Translations under genes and position numbers: made by a program
The notes under the pieces: generated by a model
What the model was told of the DNA's origin: nothing
Database searches by the model: none
Seen by the model: the letters and a program-made list of their open reading frames with translations, nothing else
In this document: piece after piece, positions 36,917 to 46,117 of the stretch
How positions within the stretch are numbered: the first letter of the stretch is position 1
Layout of the letters: each line of letters begins with the position of its first letter
Assembly: GCA_021527695.1 (NCBI GenBank)
Contig: JAKFAO010000005.1
Location: 806,001-870,000, forward strand
Direction of reading: 5' to 3'
Length of the DNA: 64,000 bases
Source of the DNA: Naematelia aurantialba
Taxonomy: Eukaryota > Basidiomycota > Tremellomycetes > Tremellales > Naemateliaceae

Positions 36917-37020
36917 AGCAGCAGCAGCAAGCAATGCGTGTGGCATCTCAGCAGTTTGGGCAGATGCAGAATGGCGCCCTGGGCCTGGGGTTGCAAGGAC
37001 TACAATACCAACAGCAGTAG
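33918..37020 (+). CDS. Mediator subunit 25-like protein with poly-Gln tracts
   Basis: Start ATG 33918 (MSMEQPDASSSAGGHSTIHR). The first exons form a divergent von Willebrand A-like domain: ATFVFDAALARESFQKLVEV, VRLGLLVTGHPRD, FLDITARGYVEPEAL, RYLILVQAAPPESSE and WDQLAEGCKERGIRCSCIIV with RKRLKTFCQSA, which line up with the strand-helix order of the Med25 VWA domain. A helix-rich, Ala- and Gln-rich middle contains a long poly-Gln tract (about 35490-35675). Then KIWTGDLAWPMNNNGVTMN, VTLDATLHSTGTPDPG, HYAKQHLTPCILFMPSV and FHIVLGSPDRGIVLFPLQGG give an ACID/PTOV-like activator-binding domain. The end has alternating Gln-Ala repeats (36571-36640), another poly-Gln (about 36860-36930) and TAG at 37018-37020. 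So it is likely the Mediator subunit that contacts activators. Family identity is by domain order, not close similarity; some other SPOC-type coregulator is the alternative. Confidence 0.6.
35490..35675 (+). repeat. CAG/CAA microsatellite encoding poly-Gln
   Basis: Mixed CAG and CAA codons with interruptions (CTG, TAT) encode about 60 residues, mainly Gln, in the MED25-like protein. Because of the repeat, the two other plus frames and two minus frames stay open too. Confidence 0.95.
36571..36930 (+). repeat. GCCCAA/GCCCAG hexamer run and second CAG/CAA tract
   Basis: CAAGCCCAAGCCCAGGCC-type hexamers (about 36574-36640) encode alternating Gln-Ala; 36862-36930 is a second CAG/CAA tract encoding about 23 Gln. 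Confidence 0.9.
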
Positions 37021-37516
37021 CGGCAGTGGGGAGCGTGTTGCCAGTACTTAAGTACTAGTATGTATCTGTATCTGTAATCAACCCGCAGATGCGCAGAAAT
37101 GCATGTCTTCGTGAGTTACAGTGTGTCCTCGGTATTCACAGTTCAAGCGAAGACTGGACTGGCATCTCGTTACTGTGTAACTTGTTTGTTCTGTGCTCGA
37201 ACCGACACATGAATCGTCTCCAGCTCTTCGACTTCAGAGTTCGCATCTAGTTGATATCTAGTTGGTCTATATTATACTATCGATACAACTTCTGAGGTCT
37301 ACAACCTGACACTAGCCGGCGCTTCACTGCACGTTTTGCGTCCCGTCCTGCCGGAGATGGAGATTACGATGATCCCCGCCTGATGAGCACCTCCCGTGAT
37401 AGCCGATTCCAGATCGGCCACACGGTCGCTATTCCCTGATGGAGTCACCCCGCGCGGCCCGTCGCGGCCTCAAGATCCCAGTCTATCCGTAGCGAGAAAC
37501 CGATCCGCCCGCGGAC
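37021..37516. other. Convergent 3' region, MED25-like gene / LPMO
   Basis: 496 bp receiving two 3' ends. AT content is locally higher (about 37050-37310), as expected of 3' UTRs. No gene or repeat array seen. Confidence 0.4.
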
Positions 37517-39507
37517 CTATCTCCCTATCGCCATGCCCGCCGTCCCCACCGTACTATCCACCAGACTCTTCCCGACCGCCATCAAGGTCCGACACGCAGT
37601 TGCGGGACGTACAAACGCCCCGAACAGCCGAAAAACCGCCTGGTCCACGGTCCGTCCGCCCGCGCTGAGGGCCCCCTGCGTCACGGTCAAGACGTCGTCT
37701 TGCGCGCCATCGGAAAAGCCAAAGCCCTTGTTGTAACGCGGTATCGGATCCTCTGGCATGTTGTTTCCCCTGTGGGTTGTTAGCCGGTGCCGTGTTCGAG
37801 TCTGACTATATGAATTGATCGAGGGGATTCCCCACGTGGAGGTGAGTAGAAGGGTTAAAGAGTGGTAAAGCAGGAGCACAGGAGGCCACGCTGGTGCGTG
37901 CAGCCAAGAAAACGCAGATGCAAACTCACTCGGCCATGAAAGTATACATTGGCGTCTTGGGTCCCGTCACGCAGAGCGAGGTGTCGTTCGCGCACGAAAC
38001 TGGCACTGTCCCGGCGCCTAGCGGGAGAGTGATTGACGAGTCGGTGTCGCCCGTTACGTTGCATCTGTACAACGTGTTGTACTGAGAGAGTCAGCATTGG
38101 CTTGCGAGTGACGGACTGTATGTCTAGATTCACCATTTCTTGACCGTAGCCCTCGCCGTGTCCTGCCTGTTGTACGTCAGCTCGTGATCCACGAAGCCGC
38201 CCACTCCATGCAATACCGCTCTCCGCTGCCACTTGCCATGAGTCACACCACGGGTCACCGCAGGCAAGGCGGGTCCCGGCCCTCAAGGGTGACTCGTATT
38301 TCACGGTTGTGAAGGAGTCGACACTCACAAGATGGTACCAGTTCCAGGTACACAAACACCCGCCGTCGGGGCACGGTGGCAGTCCCTTGGGGATGCTGTA
38401 GTCGATGTTGCGCCAGAAGACGCTCGTGAAATTGACGGAAATGACAACCATGTCGCTCGGGTGCAAGGCCGAGACATTACTCGTGTACGCAATGGCGAGA
38501 GCGGTGCCGCCGAGCCAGGTGACGTTCGGCGGTGGCGAGGTCACGAGCGGGTTCATCTGGTGCATCGTGCCGCCCTCGCAAGCAAAGGGGCTCAGGTTGG
38601 AGCCGTTGAGGTTGGGTTGTTGCATTAGTTTGGTGTAGGCGCGGTTGCATGCGATTTCGCCTGGCGGGGTCAGCCGAGTTGCAGAAGTGGTAACTAGGGT
38701 AGGAAATGGAAGCGAGAAACGGGTGACGACGGATGGATGCAGGAAGGAGGAAGGAGGAAGGAGGAAGGAAGGAGGAAGGAAGGAAAGAAGGAAAGAGGCA
38801 GGACGAAGTTACTCACCCGAGTATATGCCGCCTGACGGCAACGACATGTAATCCCCCTCTCTAGGGGGATACTTTGTCATGCCCCGCCCAAACCACTCTG
38901 CAATCGTGAGATTCTGCGTTTTGCGCAGCGGGGCCACGACGGCATTTGTGTTCCATGATTGTGTCGAGTCTACAAGAACGCGAACACGTCAGCCACGGCG
39001 ACTGCGACTGCGCCAACGGGGTTTCTGGCGTTTGACAGAGTGTTTCTGGCGCTTGACAGAGTGTTTCTGGCGCTTGACAGAGTGTTTCTGGCGTTTGACA
39101 GAGTGTTTATAGAGGTGCAGGAAGGAAGAGGGAAGAGGAAGAGGAAGGGAGAGGGGAAGAGGAAGAGGAATAGGAAGGGAGAGGAAGAAGAAAGAGGAAG
39201 AAAGAGGAAGAAAGAGGAAGAACGCACTGCTAGCCTGTAGTGGCCAGTTGTAGCCGAACAGTCCATAGTTCCATAATGCCTGGCTACGTCATGTCAGCCC
39301 ACGAGCATGGCAACCTCGCACGGCAGGGCGAGAACGAGGATGCGACGAGGTGAACGAGGGGGCGGGTCGCTCGAGGTTCAAAGAAAGAGGTGCGTTTGAC
39401 AGGTCAGAGGGGCGTGCATGTGGACAGGTAGGAACAAGAAGAGTGACTGACTGGGCCTGTACGTGAGAGGCAAGCACGAGCGTCAACAGCGCCAAGGTGA
39501 GCCGCAT
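37517..39507 (-). CDS. AA14-like lytic polysaccharide monooxygenase (secreted copper enzyme)
   Basis: Exon 1 (39463-39507) encodes MRLTLALLTLVLAS-H: a signal peptide whose last codon is His. Spliced across a 183-nt intron it reads ...LASHALWNYGLFGYNW, so cleavage after Ser would expose the N-terminal His needed for an LPMO copper brace. Later exons follow the AA14-type order: NTNAVVAPLRKTQNLTIAEW, KYPPREGDYMSLPSGGIYS, GEIACNRAYT, CEGGTMHQMNP (candidate second copper His), LGGTALAIAYTSNVSALHP, MVVISVNFTSVFWRNIDYSI, PPCPDGGCLCTWNWYHL, YNTLYRCNVTGDTDSS and NNMPEDPIPRYNKGFGFSDGAQDD. TAG at 37517-37519. The family is known from basidiomycetes and acts on xylan-coated cellulose; substrate here is inferred. 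The usual WWFHG is IAEWFGRG here, and the usual VNHT/VNYT is VNFT, so it is a divergent member. The tail after the core is short and not clearly GPI-like. Confidence 0.7.
38741..38800. repeat. AAGGAGG/AAGGAAGG microsatellite in an LPMO intron
   Basis: Plus-strand GGAAGGAGGAAGGAGGAAGG and related purine units between the exon ending GGIYS and the exon beginning GEIACNR. Confidence 0.85.
39021..39107. repeat. 21-nt minisatellite in LPMO intron 38970-39227
   Basis: Four perfect-length copies of a unit starting GTTTCTGGCG(T/C)TTGACAGAG. The rest of this 258-nt intron is a GGAAGA-type purine tract (39118-39222). Confidence 0.92.
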
Positions 39508-40806
39508 GTCGATCTGTGTCTCTCGGTCTGGGCCAGGCCGTGTGGTCCGGACGATCCGGACTCGGCGACGCTCGCAGATCGCTGGTCTCGACTAGTCGGA
39601 GAGGACGCGGTCGGAAAGGAAGTGGCGCGGTCGGGAATGGAACGACGGGAGGTGTAGGCTGCACCGCTCGCTGACGACGACCACGAGCTCGATGATGGGC
39701 GAGTCTATGACCAACGACCAACGAATTAAAGCTTGGAAGAGGTAGATATGGTGAGGAGGTTGCGTACGAGGCCGGCTCGAGGTGGTCAAGATCAAGTGCT
39801 ATTACTCGAGTATTTCAAGAGTTGGTGTCGAGGCTCAGGACGTCGAAATCCACTACATCTAAACTTCCGCCAGTCGCCACCGTCCCTGTACAGCAGTTGC
39901 TGTGCTTCCCGTGGCTGAGGACACAGAAACACAAAAAAGCCCGAGTCACACTGGAAACGTCACCTTGGAGCAATTGTTCCCTGAAACCCGCTCCCATCCC
40001 TGGATATAATTCTCCGCGTGTCGCACCAAAAAATGCAGCAAAACGCAGGGCAACTGGAATGGCGAGGCCGAGAGGCTGAGAGGAGAAGCGGAGGAGAGCT
40101 GAAGAGGGGACAAGCTTTTGCCTTGGGCGTTGTGGAGCCATGGGATCCACGTGCAAGAAGCATACAAGTTTCAAGTCGTGAAGCCCTTCGCGCCGCGAGT
40201 TCAAGCAACCACCGGCAGGCAGCAGGTGCGGGAGACAAAGCACACGGTACAGTACATACGGTGCAGAAACATGTGCAGGAGCTGTGCAAAACCCAGAAGC
40301 ACAAGCACAAGCCAGAAGCACCAAGAGGCGTACGCCCAAAGCGACCCACTAACGTTTGGCGGGAAGAGGCGTAGAGGCGCGCCACCAGGTTTCAGCGCTG
40401 TCCTGCGCAGTCAAGTGTCTGTCCGCAAACGTACTCTTCTAGAAACCGCCGCGTTCTTTTTTCGGGCTGCCCGTCTGTACATTTTGCGCGGTTTATCGAC
40501 CGTCTAGATACGGCCGACAAAAGGCAGACGCAAACGCAGTCGCGCACCGACACATTCACCGACACCCGCACGTGTAACACAACAGCGTGGTCATCTGTCG
40601 GCGATACCGCCGGCAGCGTCGCGCTAGCGGCAGACGCTCATTATGGTACTCATACCCGCCATCTGATGAAACCTCGATCTCGGCGTGAGCTTCGGCGTCT
40701 GAATATCTGGAACAGCTCGCAATCTATCATTCAGCTGCATCGGCAGACCGCCACACATCTCTATGCATGCATGATATCGTCTCGCTTGGTATCACCCTCA
40801 GACACA
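39508..40806. other. 1.3-kb intergenic region upstream of the LPMO
   Basis: Holds the LPMO promoter and the sulfurtransferase 3' region. Overlapping frames of 120-175 codons exist on both strands (39815-40339 minus; 40018-40374 plus); none resembles a known protein. Only a local AGAAGCACAAGCACAAGC repeat near 40298 is seen. Confidence 0.45.
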
Positions 40807-42412
40807 TCACGATTTGTGCGGGTCCACGCCGCCCTGCACCACCTTGTCCGCTTTGACAATCTTGCTTTCCTTCCTCGACGCGTACCCCGTCCAGCTCTGC
40901 CCCATCAGCCCAGAGTACAAACCCATGGAAAGCCATGTTTACGCAGCGACACAAGCGCTCACCTCGTCGTAGATCGCACTCTTGCCGTGCCATCCCTCGT
41001 CGGCCTTGACCAGCTCCTCCGCAAGCCATCCGACCGCAGCTGTCATACCGCTCCCACAGCTGAAGACGACGCCTCGCTTTCCCTCTTCGATCTCGTGCCA
41101 CCTCTTCTCACCGCCGACGGCGTTGACGAGCACCTCTTTCAGCTGGGGGAGAGGCTTGTAAGAGGAATAAGGCTTCGTGTCGGTCGGCGGGTCGAGGTAG
41201 TCTGAGAACGGGGCTGGGAGTGAGTTGGGGATATGTCCTGATGAGAGTCCGGGACGAGGCTCGGGGGCACTTCCCTCGTACCTGTCAGGTCAGCGGCGTG
41301 TTGGACAGACCATGGCGGGGCCGGGTGATAATGTTGTGGTCTGTTGATCCAGGTCCCTCTTTCCCCTTTGGATGGAGACGGCAGCAATGCAGGTCGGCAA
41401 GTCACAGGCATCAAGTGGCTCACCTGGCTCGCGGGCGATGGTCAAGCACAATCTCGGCGCTGGGGTCATCGAGTGACTTGTCTGAATTGGACACAATCTC
41501 CTCGTACGCTAGTAGTCCGGTCAGCGTCCGCCTCGTCGAGCAGCTTCAGAGACATGGTAATGACAGCTCCCAAAGATGGGACAAGCGATCAGGTCCCGAA
41601 ATCAAACCACTCACATCGCACGACGCCTTCTAGCGGCTCCCCGCCTTTATACTCGCCATGCCCAAATTCCGCCGCGTCTCCAATCTCCGTCTCGCCGCCT
41701 TCAGCGATCCAGCGCGGCAGGCCACCGTCCAGCGCAGAGACCTTTTCGTGTCCGAGGGCTGTCCGTCGGGTCAGCACGGGAGAACGGTCGGCGCTGAACT
41801 GGATATCCCCTATCGTCGAGGGTGCGATAGGGGAGGGAGTAAATGAGGTGAACAGATGGAGTGGTGGGAATGAGCTCGGCGTACCTTTGAACGTGTAAAC
41901 GGCGCGAGGGGATGAGAACACTCCGACGGTGTCGTAGCATACCACATGAGAGTCGTCCGAGATGCCATGTTGTTCTGTGTGGGTGAGCTGGGGTGCTAGT
42001 CCGGGAAAGAGGGTACACGAAGCAGTCTGAGGTGAGGCGAGATATGCAGGTAGAAACCGGCTCATAAAGCAGAGGAGCATGGGAACGAAGGGCGAGGGTA
42101 GAGGGATGGAGCAAGTAAAGAGATGGATCAGATAACTGGGAACGAGAGGGGAAGCAGGGGGAGAGCGGGAACACACCACACGCCTCCCTGAACGTCTCCT
42201 TCGAGGGCAGCATGTGCGTCAGACTCAGTGGGTTCTTGGCAACATCCAGCTCTGCGACCTCGTCCAGGTCCCACCGGCGGGCGTTGGGCAGCCGCGGGCC
42301 CGAGAGGTATTCTGCCAGTGCGGAGCGGGGCGAGTTGGGCATGTGCCATGACACGTCGAGGGGGACTATCGTGGACTGCAGGGCAGGGGACGTTAGCGCT
42401 GCTATCTTGCTC

Positions 42413-42448
<36 letters not shown>

Positions 42449-42750
42449 CTCCTCTCCCTCTCCCTCTCCCTCTCCATCCTCCTCTGGCATCTGTGCGTCT
42501 GCGTATCTACTTGTAGTAGCTGTCTGTGCTAGTGATGCATTCCCTCCACGGGTGTATGGCTTCCGGAGAGGCGATTGGAACTCAGACTTGCCTTGGGCAG
42601 CTTCTTGTACTCTGCCGGCGAGATGAGCAGCGGCACCGAGCTCTGCATCCTGATGGAGACGACGACGCTCCCCCACTTGTGCTGGGCGAGCACAGAGCCC
42701 GCACTCTGGCTCGTCCGCAGGCGCGCGACGGTGATAGGTGGGAACCGCAT
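40807..42750 (-). CDS. 3-mercaptopyruvate/thiosulfate sulfurtransferase (tandem rhodanese)
   Basis: Transfers sulfur from 3-mercaptopyruvate or thiosulfate to acceptors; the yeast relative Tum1 supplies sulfur for tRNA thiolation. The ATG at 42750 (MRFPPITVARLRTSQSAGSV) gives a basic, Ser-containing start compatible with mitochondrial import. The N-terminal rhodanese domain has TIVPLDVSWHMPNSPRS, GPRLPNARRWDLDEVAEL and HMLPSKETF, then HVVCYDTVGVFSSPRAVYTF (inactive domain: Asp-Thr where the second domain has Cys). Its end reads ALGHEKVSALDGGLPRWIAE. The C-terminal domain has IVLDHRPRAR, GHIPNSLPAPFSDYL and catalytic loop VFSCGSGMTAAV; the CGSG(V/M)T loop favours mercaptopyruvate over thiosulfate. 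It ends SWTGYASRKESKIVK... TGA at 40807-40809. Introns include a GA/CT microsatellite. About 340 residues, normal length. Confidence 0.88.
42414..42484. repeat. TC dinucleotide and CTCTCC microsatellite in a sulfurtransferase intron
   Basis: TCTCTCTCTCTCTCTCTCTC followed by CCTCTCCCTCTCCCTCTCC on the plus strand, between the exon ending PAEYKKLPKA and the exon STIVPLDV. Confidence 0.9.
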
Positions 42751-43136
42751 GATGGTCCCGATTCACGTATGAGGACCGTAAATTCAAGTAAGAGCACCGG
42801 TAATTCGAGTACGAGGACCGTCGAGCGAAGGGAGAGGAGGAAGCGAGCCCTGTCTAGTTGGAGTCGACGCAGACGACGTTGACGATGTGCTAGTATCTAG
42901 GAGGTCAATCTAGGAGCCCGCTCAGATGCAGCCCTGTGCTAGAGCTCACAGACGAGGTGTGTGCTCTGTAGGGGTGATGAACGACAGGGGGACACTCGGC
43001 TATCCGGCACTCGCGCCGGGGCTCCGATTACGTGCTCCGTGCGCTGGCGCATTTGCCTTTCGCCACTCACGACTCGGTGTACATACATATATAGTGCATA
43101 GACATGGGTGATATGCGCCGGTGTGCTCTAGGAAGC
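42751..43136. other. Sulfurtransferase upstream region with a three-copy repeat
   Basis: 386 bp. At about 42763-42826 three imperfect copies of AATTC(A/G)AGTA(A/C)GAG(C/G)ACCG lie 10-75 bp upstream of the start codon. No gene seen. Confidence 0.5.
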
Positions 43137-45790
43137 CTAGTTGGCCCACTGTCGATACAGGCTCGACGTGAGCGGATGGGCCATGCCCAGGCTCGGTGTA
43201 TTGCTTGAATAATCCTCCAGGTGCCCATCCTTGTCCGTGACGTGGATGTAGTGCATGCCGAAGCCAATCTGCCCAATCAGCGGGGATACTGACTCGGCTT
43301 CAGAAACAGGGTATACTGGTAGGTCTAGTGAATGGGTGGAAGGTGGGGCAGGAGATGCTGCCAGGGGTGAGGTGGGCAGTGGGGCAGGGAGTGCAGGGGC
43401 GAAGACGTACGTGGGGAAGCTCCTGGTGGCTGTCCGAAGACGCAGACTGGGTAACGGTCTTGCTGCCAGCCGCCTCCTTGACAGCGGCACCTGATACCGG
43501 CTTGTCCTTGTCCTTGTCTTTTTCTTTGTCCTTGGAAGACGAGGAGGACGAAGATGAAGACCTTGATGACGACGAACTGGAGCTTGAACTGGATTTGGAC
43601 CGGTCTGTATCCCTGCTCGAAGAGCTCGATGACTTCTCCTTGTCTCTGCTGGAAGAGCTAGACGAGCCAGAAGGCCTTGAGGCGCTCGATGGCGCCTCCT
43701 TGGAAGACTGACCTCTGTCTTTCGAAGAAGAAGAAGACGCAGACCCCGGGGATGCAGACGAAGAAGAAGGTCCTTTACTGTCCCCTCTAGACGGATCGGG
43801 ACCACCGCTGCCTTCCGCCGCGGCCCTGGCCCGTTCCCTGGCCTTGAGTGCCTCGGCTTCAGCCCGTTTCGCCCGCTCCCGCTCGGGGTCCGCGTCGCTC
43901 GGCTTCGCCGCTGACGCAGTTGCGGACGTACTAGAAGAGCCGGAGGGGGACGACGTGGATGTCGACGAGCTTGCTGTCGCTGGCTGAGGGGGGGGAGGGG
44001 CGTTGAGTTCCTGTGAGACCAGCTGGATGGAGAAGAGGAGAAGGAGCACAAACCCGAGCGGTTTGCTCACTACAGCGAACCGGCCCAGCCATGGTCAGCG
44101 GAGCCGGCGGGTACTACAGTAATCTACTACATCCGACACACCACGCCTGCACGCCACGCGCAGCAGGCGGACTGGAACGCCAGGGGACGAGTGGCAAGGG
44201 GAACGAGAAGTTGGGTGGGATGGGAGTGGCACTCACAGAGGCTGATACCGATGATCATAGCGAGAGCTTTCGTGCGCCACACCTTCTGCTTCTGCCTATC
44301 TGCCCGTTAGCCCCACAGTATGCAGAAGCTAGCAGTTGGACAAATGGAATGAAACCTGGAAATCGGGGTGCAAATGCCGGACAGGCGGGGACGCACCGAT
44401 CTGCGATTGCCTGTTTGGCAGCAGCCTCCGCCGCCGCCTCTTTCGCCTTGACGACCTCCCTGGCCCGTCGCGCCTCCTCCTCTTTAGCCCTCTCTCTGTC
44501 CTTCGCGTCTTTCTCCGCCTGGGCCTTTGCTTTGGCATGTTCCTCCCCCTTTGCTTGTTCCATCTTCTTCTTCTCCTCTTCTTTCTTCTTCTTCTCTGCC
44601 TCTTCCTCCTTCTTCTTGGCCTCCTCTTCCTTCTTCTTCTGCTTCTCGTCTGCTTCCTTTTCCACCACAAGCTCCTCTTCAGGCCGGTTATAGTGGCCCC
44701 TACGAGGCGTCAGTGCCATTGCCTATTCCCCTGAATCCGTTCACGATACAGTTAACTTGGACGACCTGCGGAACGCATGCTCGAGGGAAAGAGCCACACA
44801 GTCCCTACTCACACATGATGAGGCATACCGCTCTCCCACCACAATTCCGGCCCTCCCCTATCCGCTCTGCCCATCGGAAACGGCCACGGCACAAGCTTGT
44901 TCAGCCTGGTGGTAAGGAACGACGAGGGGTGGGCTCTGAGGTCGTCCCACGGCGACCCCTTGGCCTCGGCCTCTTCTTTCTTCTTCTCCTTCTTCTCTTC
45001 TTTCCGTGGATCAGATCGTGACGAGGACGAGGACGAAGACGAAGACGATGATCCAGAAGAAGATGAAGATCCAGAAGAGGAGGAGGACCCTTTGGGTGGA
45101 GCAGGTTGAGACGCGACAATGTGGTTCCACATCAGCACGAACCTGCTCCGTGCGTCAGATATCGTGACGAACAGCACACCAGCACGAGCACTGGCGCACG
45201 GGCTGGTCTCGCAGCGAGAGCAGGAACTGACAGTAAAAAGGCGATGGCCAGATGGACGTAGGTGATGTGTAGCGGCGGCACACCCGGCAAGAGCCCCGTC
45301 ATCTGTACCACTGCGGTACGTCAGTTCCCTTGGCGTCCGGGCGGTGCGGCGAGACACAGACACACAGAGCGCGATTAGACACAGCACGAATCCCGCCTGC
45401 AGTACTCCGGGCATGACGTTTCTAGCTCCATCAGCTGGTGTACTGAGAGCAACAAAGCATCGAAAGCATCGAAAGCATCGAAAGCATCGAAAGCATCGAA
45501 AGCATCGAAAGCATCGAAAGCATCGAAAGCATCGAAAGCATCGAAAGCATCGGGAAGAGAACACAAGGCGCAAGAGCGGCAAGAAACACGTACCCCAGCT
45601 GGGAAGGATCAGGAAGCAGACCAGGCATGACATTGCTGAGCATGAACATGACCATGCCGAGAATGAGGATGGTATAGACTGGCGCAGGGAAGCCCACCGA
45701 ATCAAGTCGCGTCGTCATCGGATACGGCATAGATGGGGCGATGGTAACGGGTGGCGAGTACACATCAAGGCCCAGGTAGGCGTAGTCCAT
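43137..45790 (-). CDS. Multipass membrane protein with charged coiled coil and Ser-rich region, unknown
   Basis: The ATG at 45790 (MDYAYLGLDVYSPPVTIAPS) leads to a membrane helix (VYTILILGMVMFMLSNVM). After a 151-nt repeat intron (45443-45593) a second helix follows (GVLQAGFVLCLIALCVSV), then PLHITYVHLAIAFLL and RFVLMWNHIVASQPAPPKG, a poly-Ser and Lys/Glu segment, and HPSSFLTTRLNKLVPWPFPM. The middle exon (about 44405-44700) is almost pure Lys/Glu/Ala heptads, i.e. a long charged helix. Next, ALAMIIGISL and PLGFVLLLLFSIQL give further membrane helices, followed by a Ser/Lys-rich low-complexity region and a conserved-looking end (GQIGFGMHYIHVTDKDGHLE) before TAG at 43137-43139. No domain recognised. 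Helix count of about five and helix placement suggest an organelle membrane protein. Exon joining is by splice motifs and frame. Confidence 0.65.
45454..45552. repeat. 9-nt AAAGCATCG minisatellite, eleven copies, in an intron
   Basis: Eleven uninterrupted copies of AAAGCATCG (99 nt) inside intron 45443-45593 of the membrane protein gene. Being a multiple of three it stays open (Ser-Met-Leu on the sense strand), so an unspliced reading frame runs through. Confidence 0.97.
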
Positions 45791-46117
45791 CTTGCAACAG
45801 AGACTGGTAGTCTGGCGAGGGAGGATGACGGATTGTGGTGAGCCGCGTGTTCAGAAAGTGGAGTAGTAGCCAAGATGGTCAAACAATCGGTAGGGAGCGA
45901 CGAGCCTGGAGCGCGAAGGGCGAGTAAGCAGGGATAGAATCAAAGGAAGGTGCACGGAGGCGTAGTGTAGAGTTTCAGTATGAAGAACGGCAGCGCTGCA
46001 GCGCCTCGAACACTTGCATGCGACAACAGATCCAGCTTGAAGTTCTAGCACAGTCCCTATCTAAAACGTACAGAGGTCAGAAAGTAAGGCAGATCAAGCG
46101 GCGAACAGGTTGTACAT
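45791..46117. other. Intergenic region, membrane protein / GNAT B
   Basis: 327 bp between two minus-strand genes; no repeats, motifs or gene seen. Confidence 0.4.

Noticed and set aside
39815..40339. 174-codon minus frame starting with a signal-peptide-like MGVRLLVLLACACASG
   Set aside because: Only the first residues look like a signal peptide; the rest is compositionally random and an equally long frame overlaps on the plus strand.
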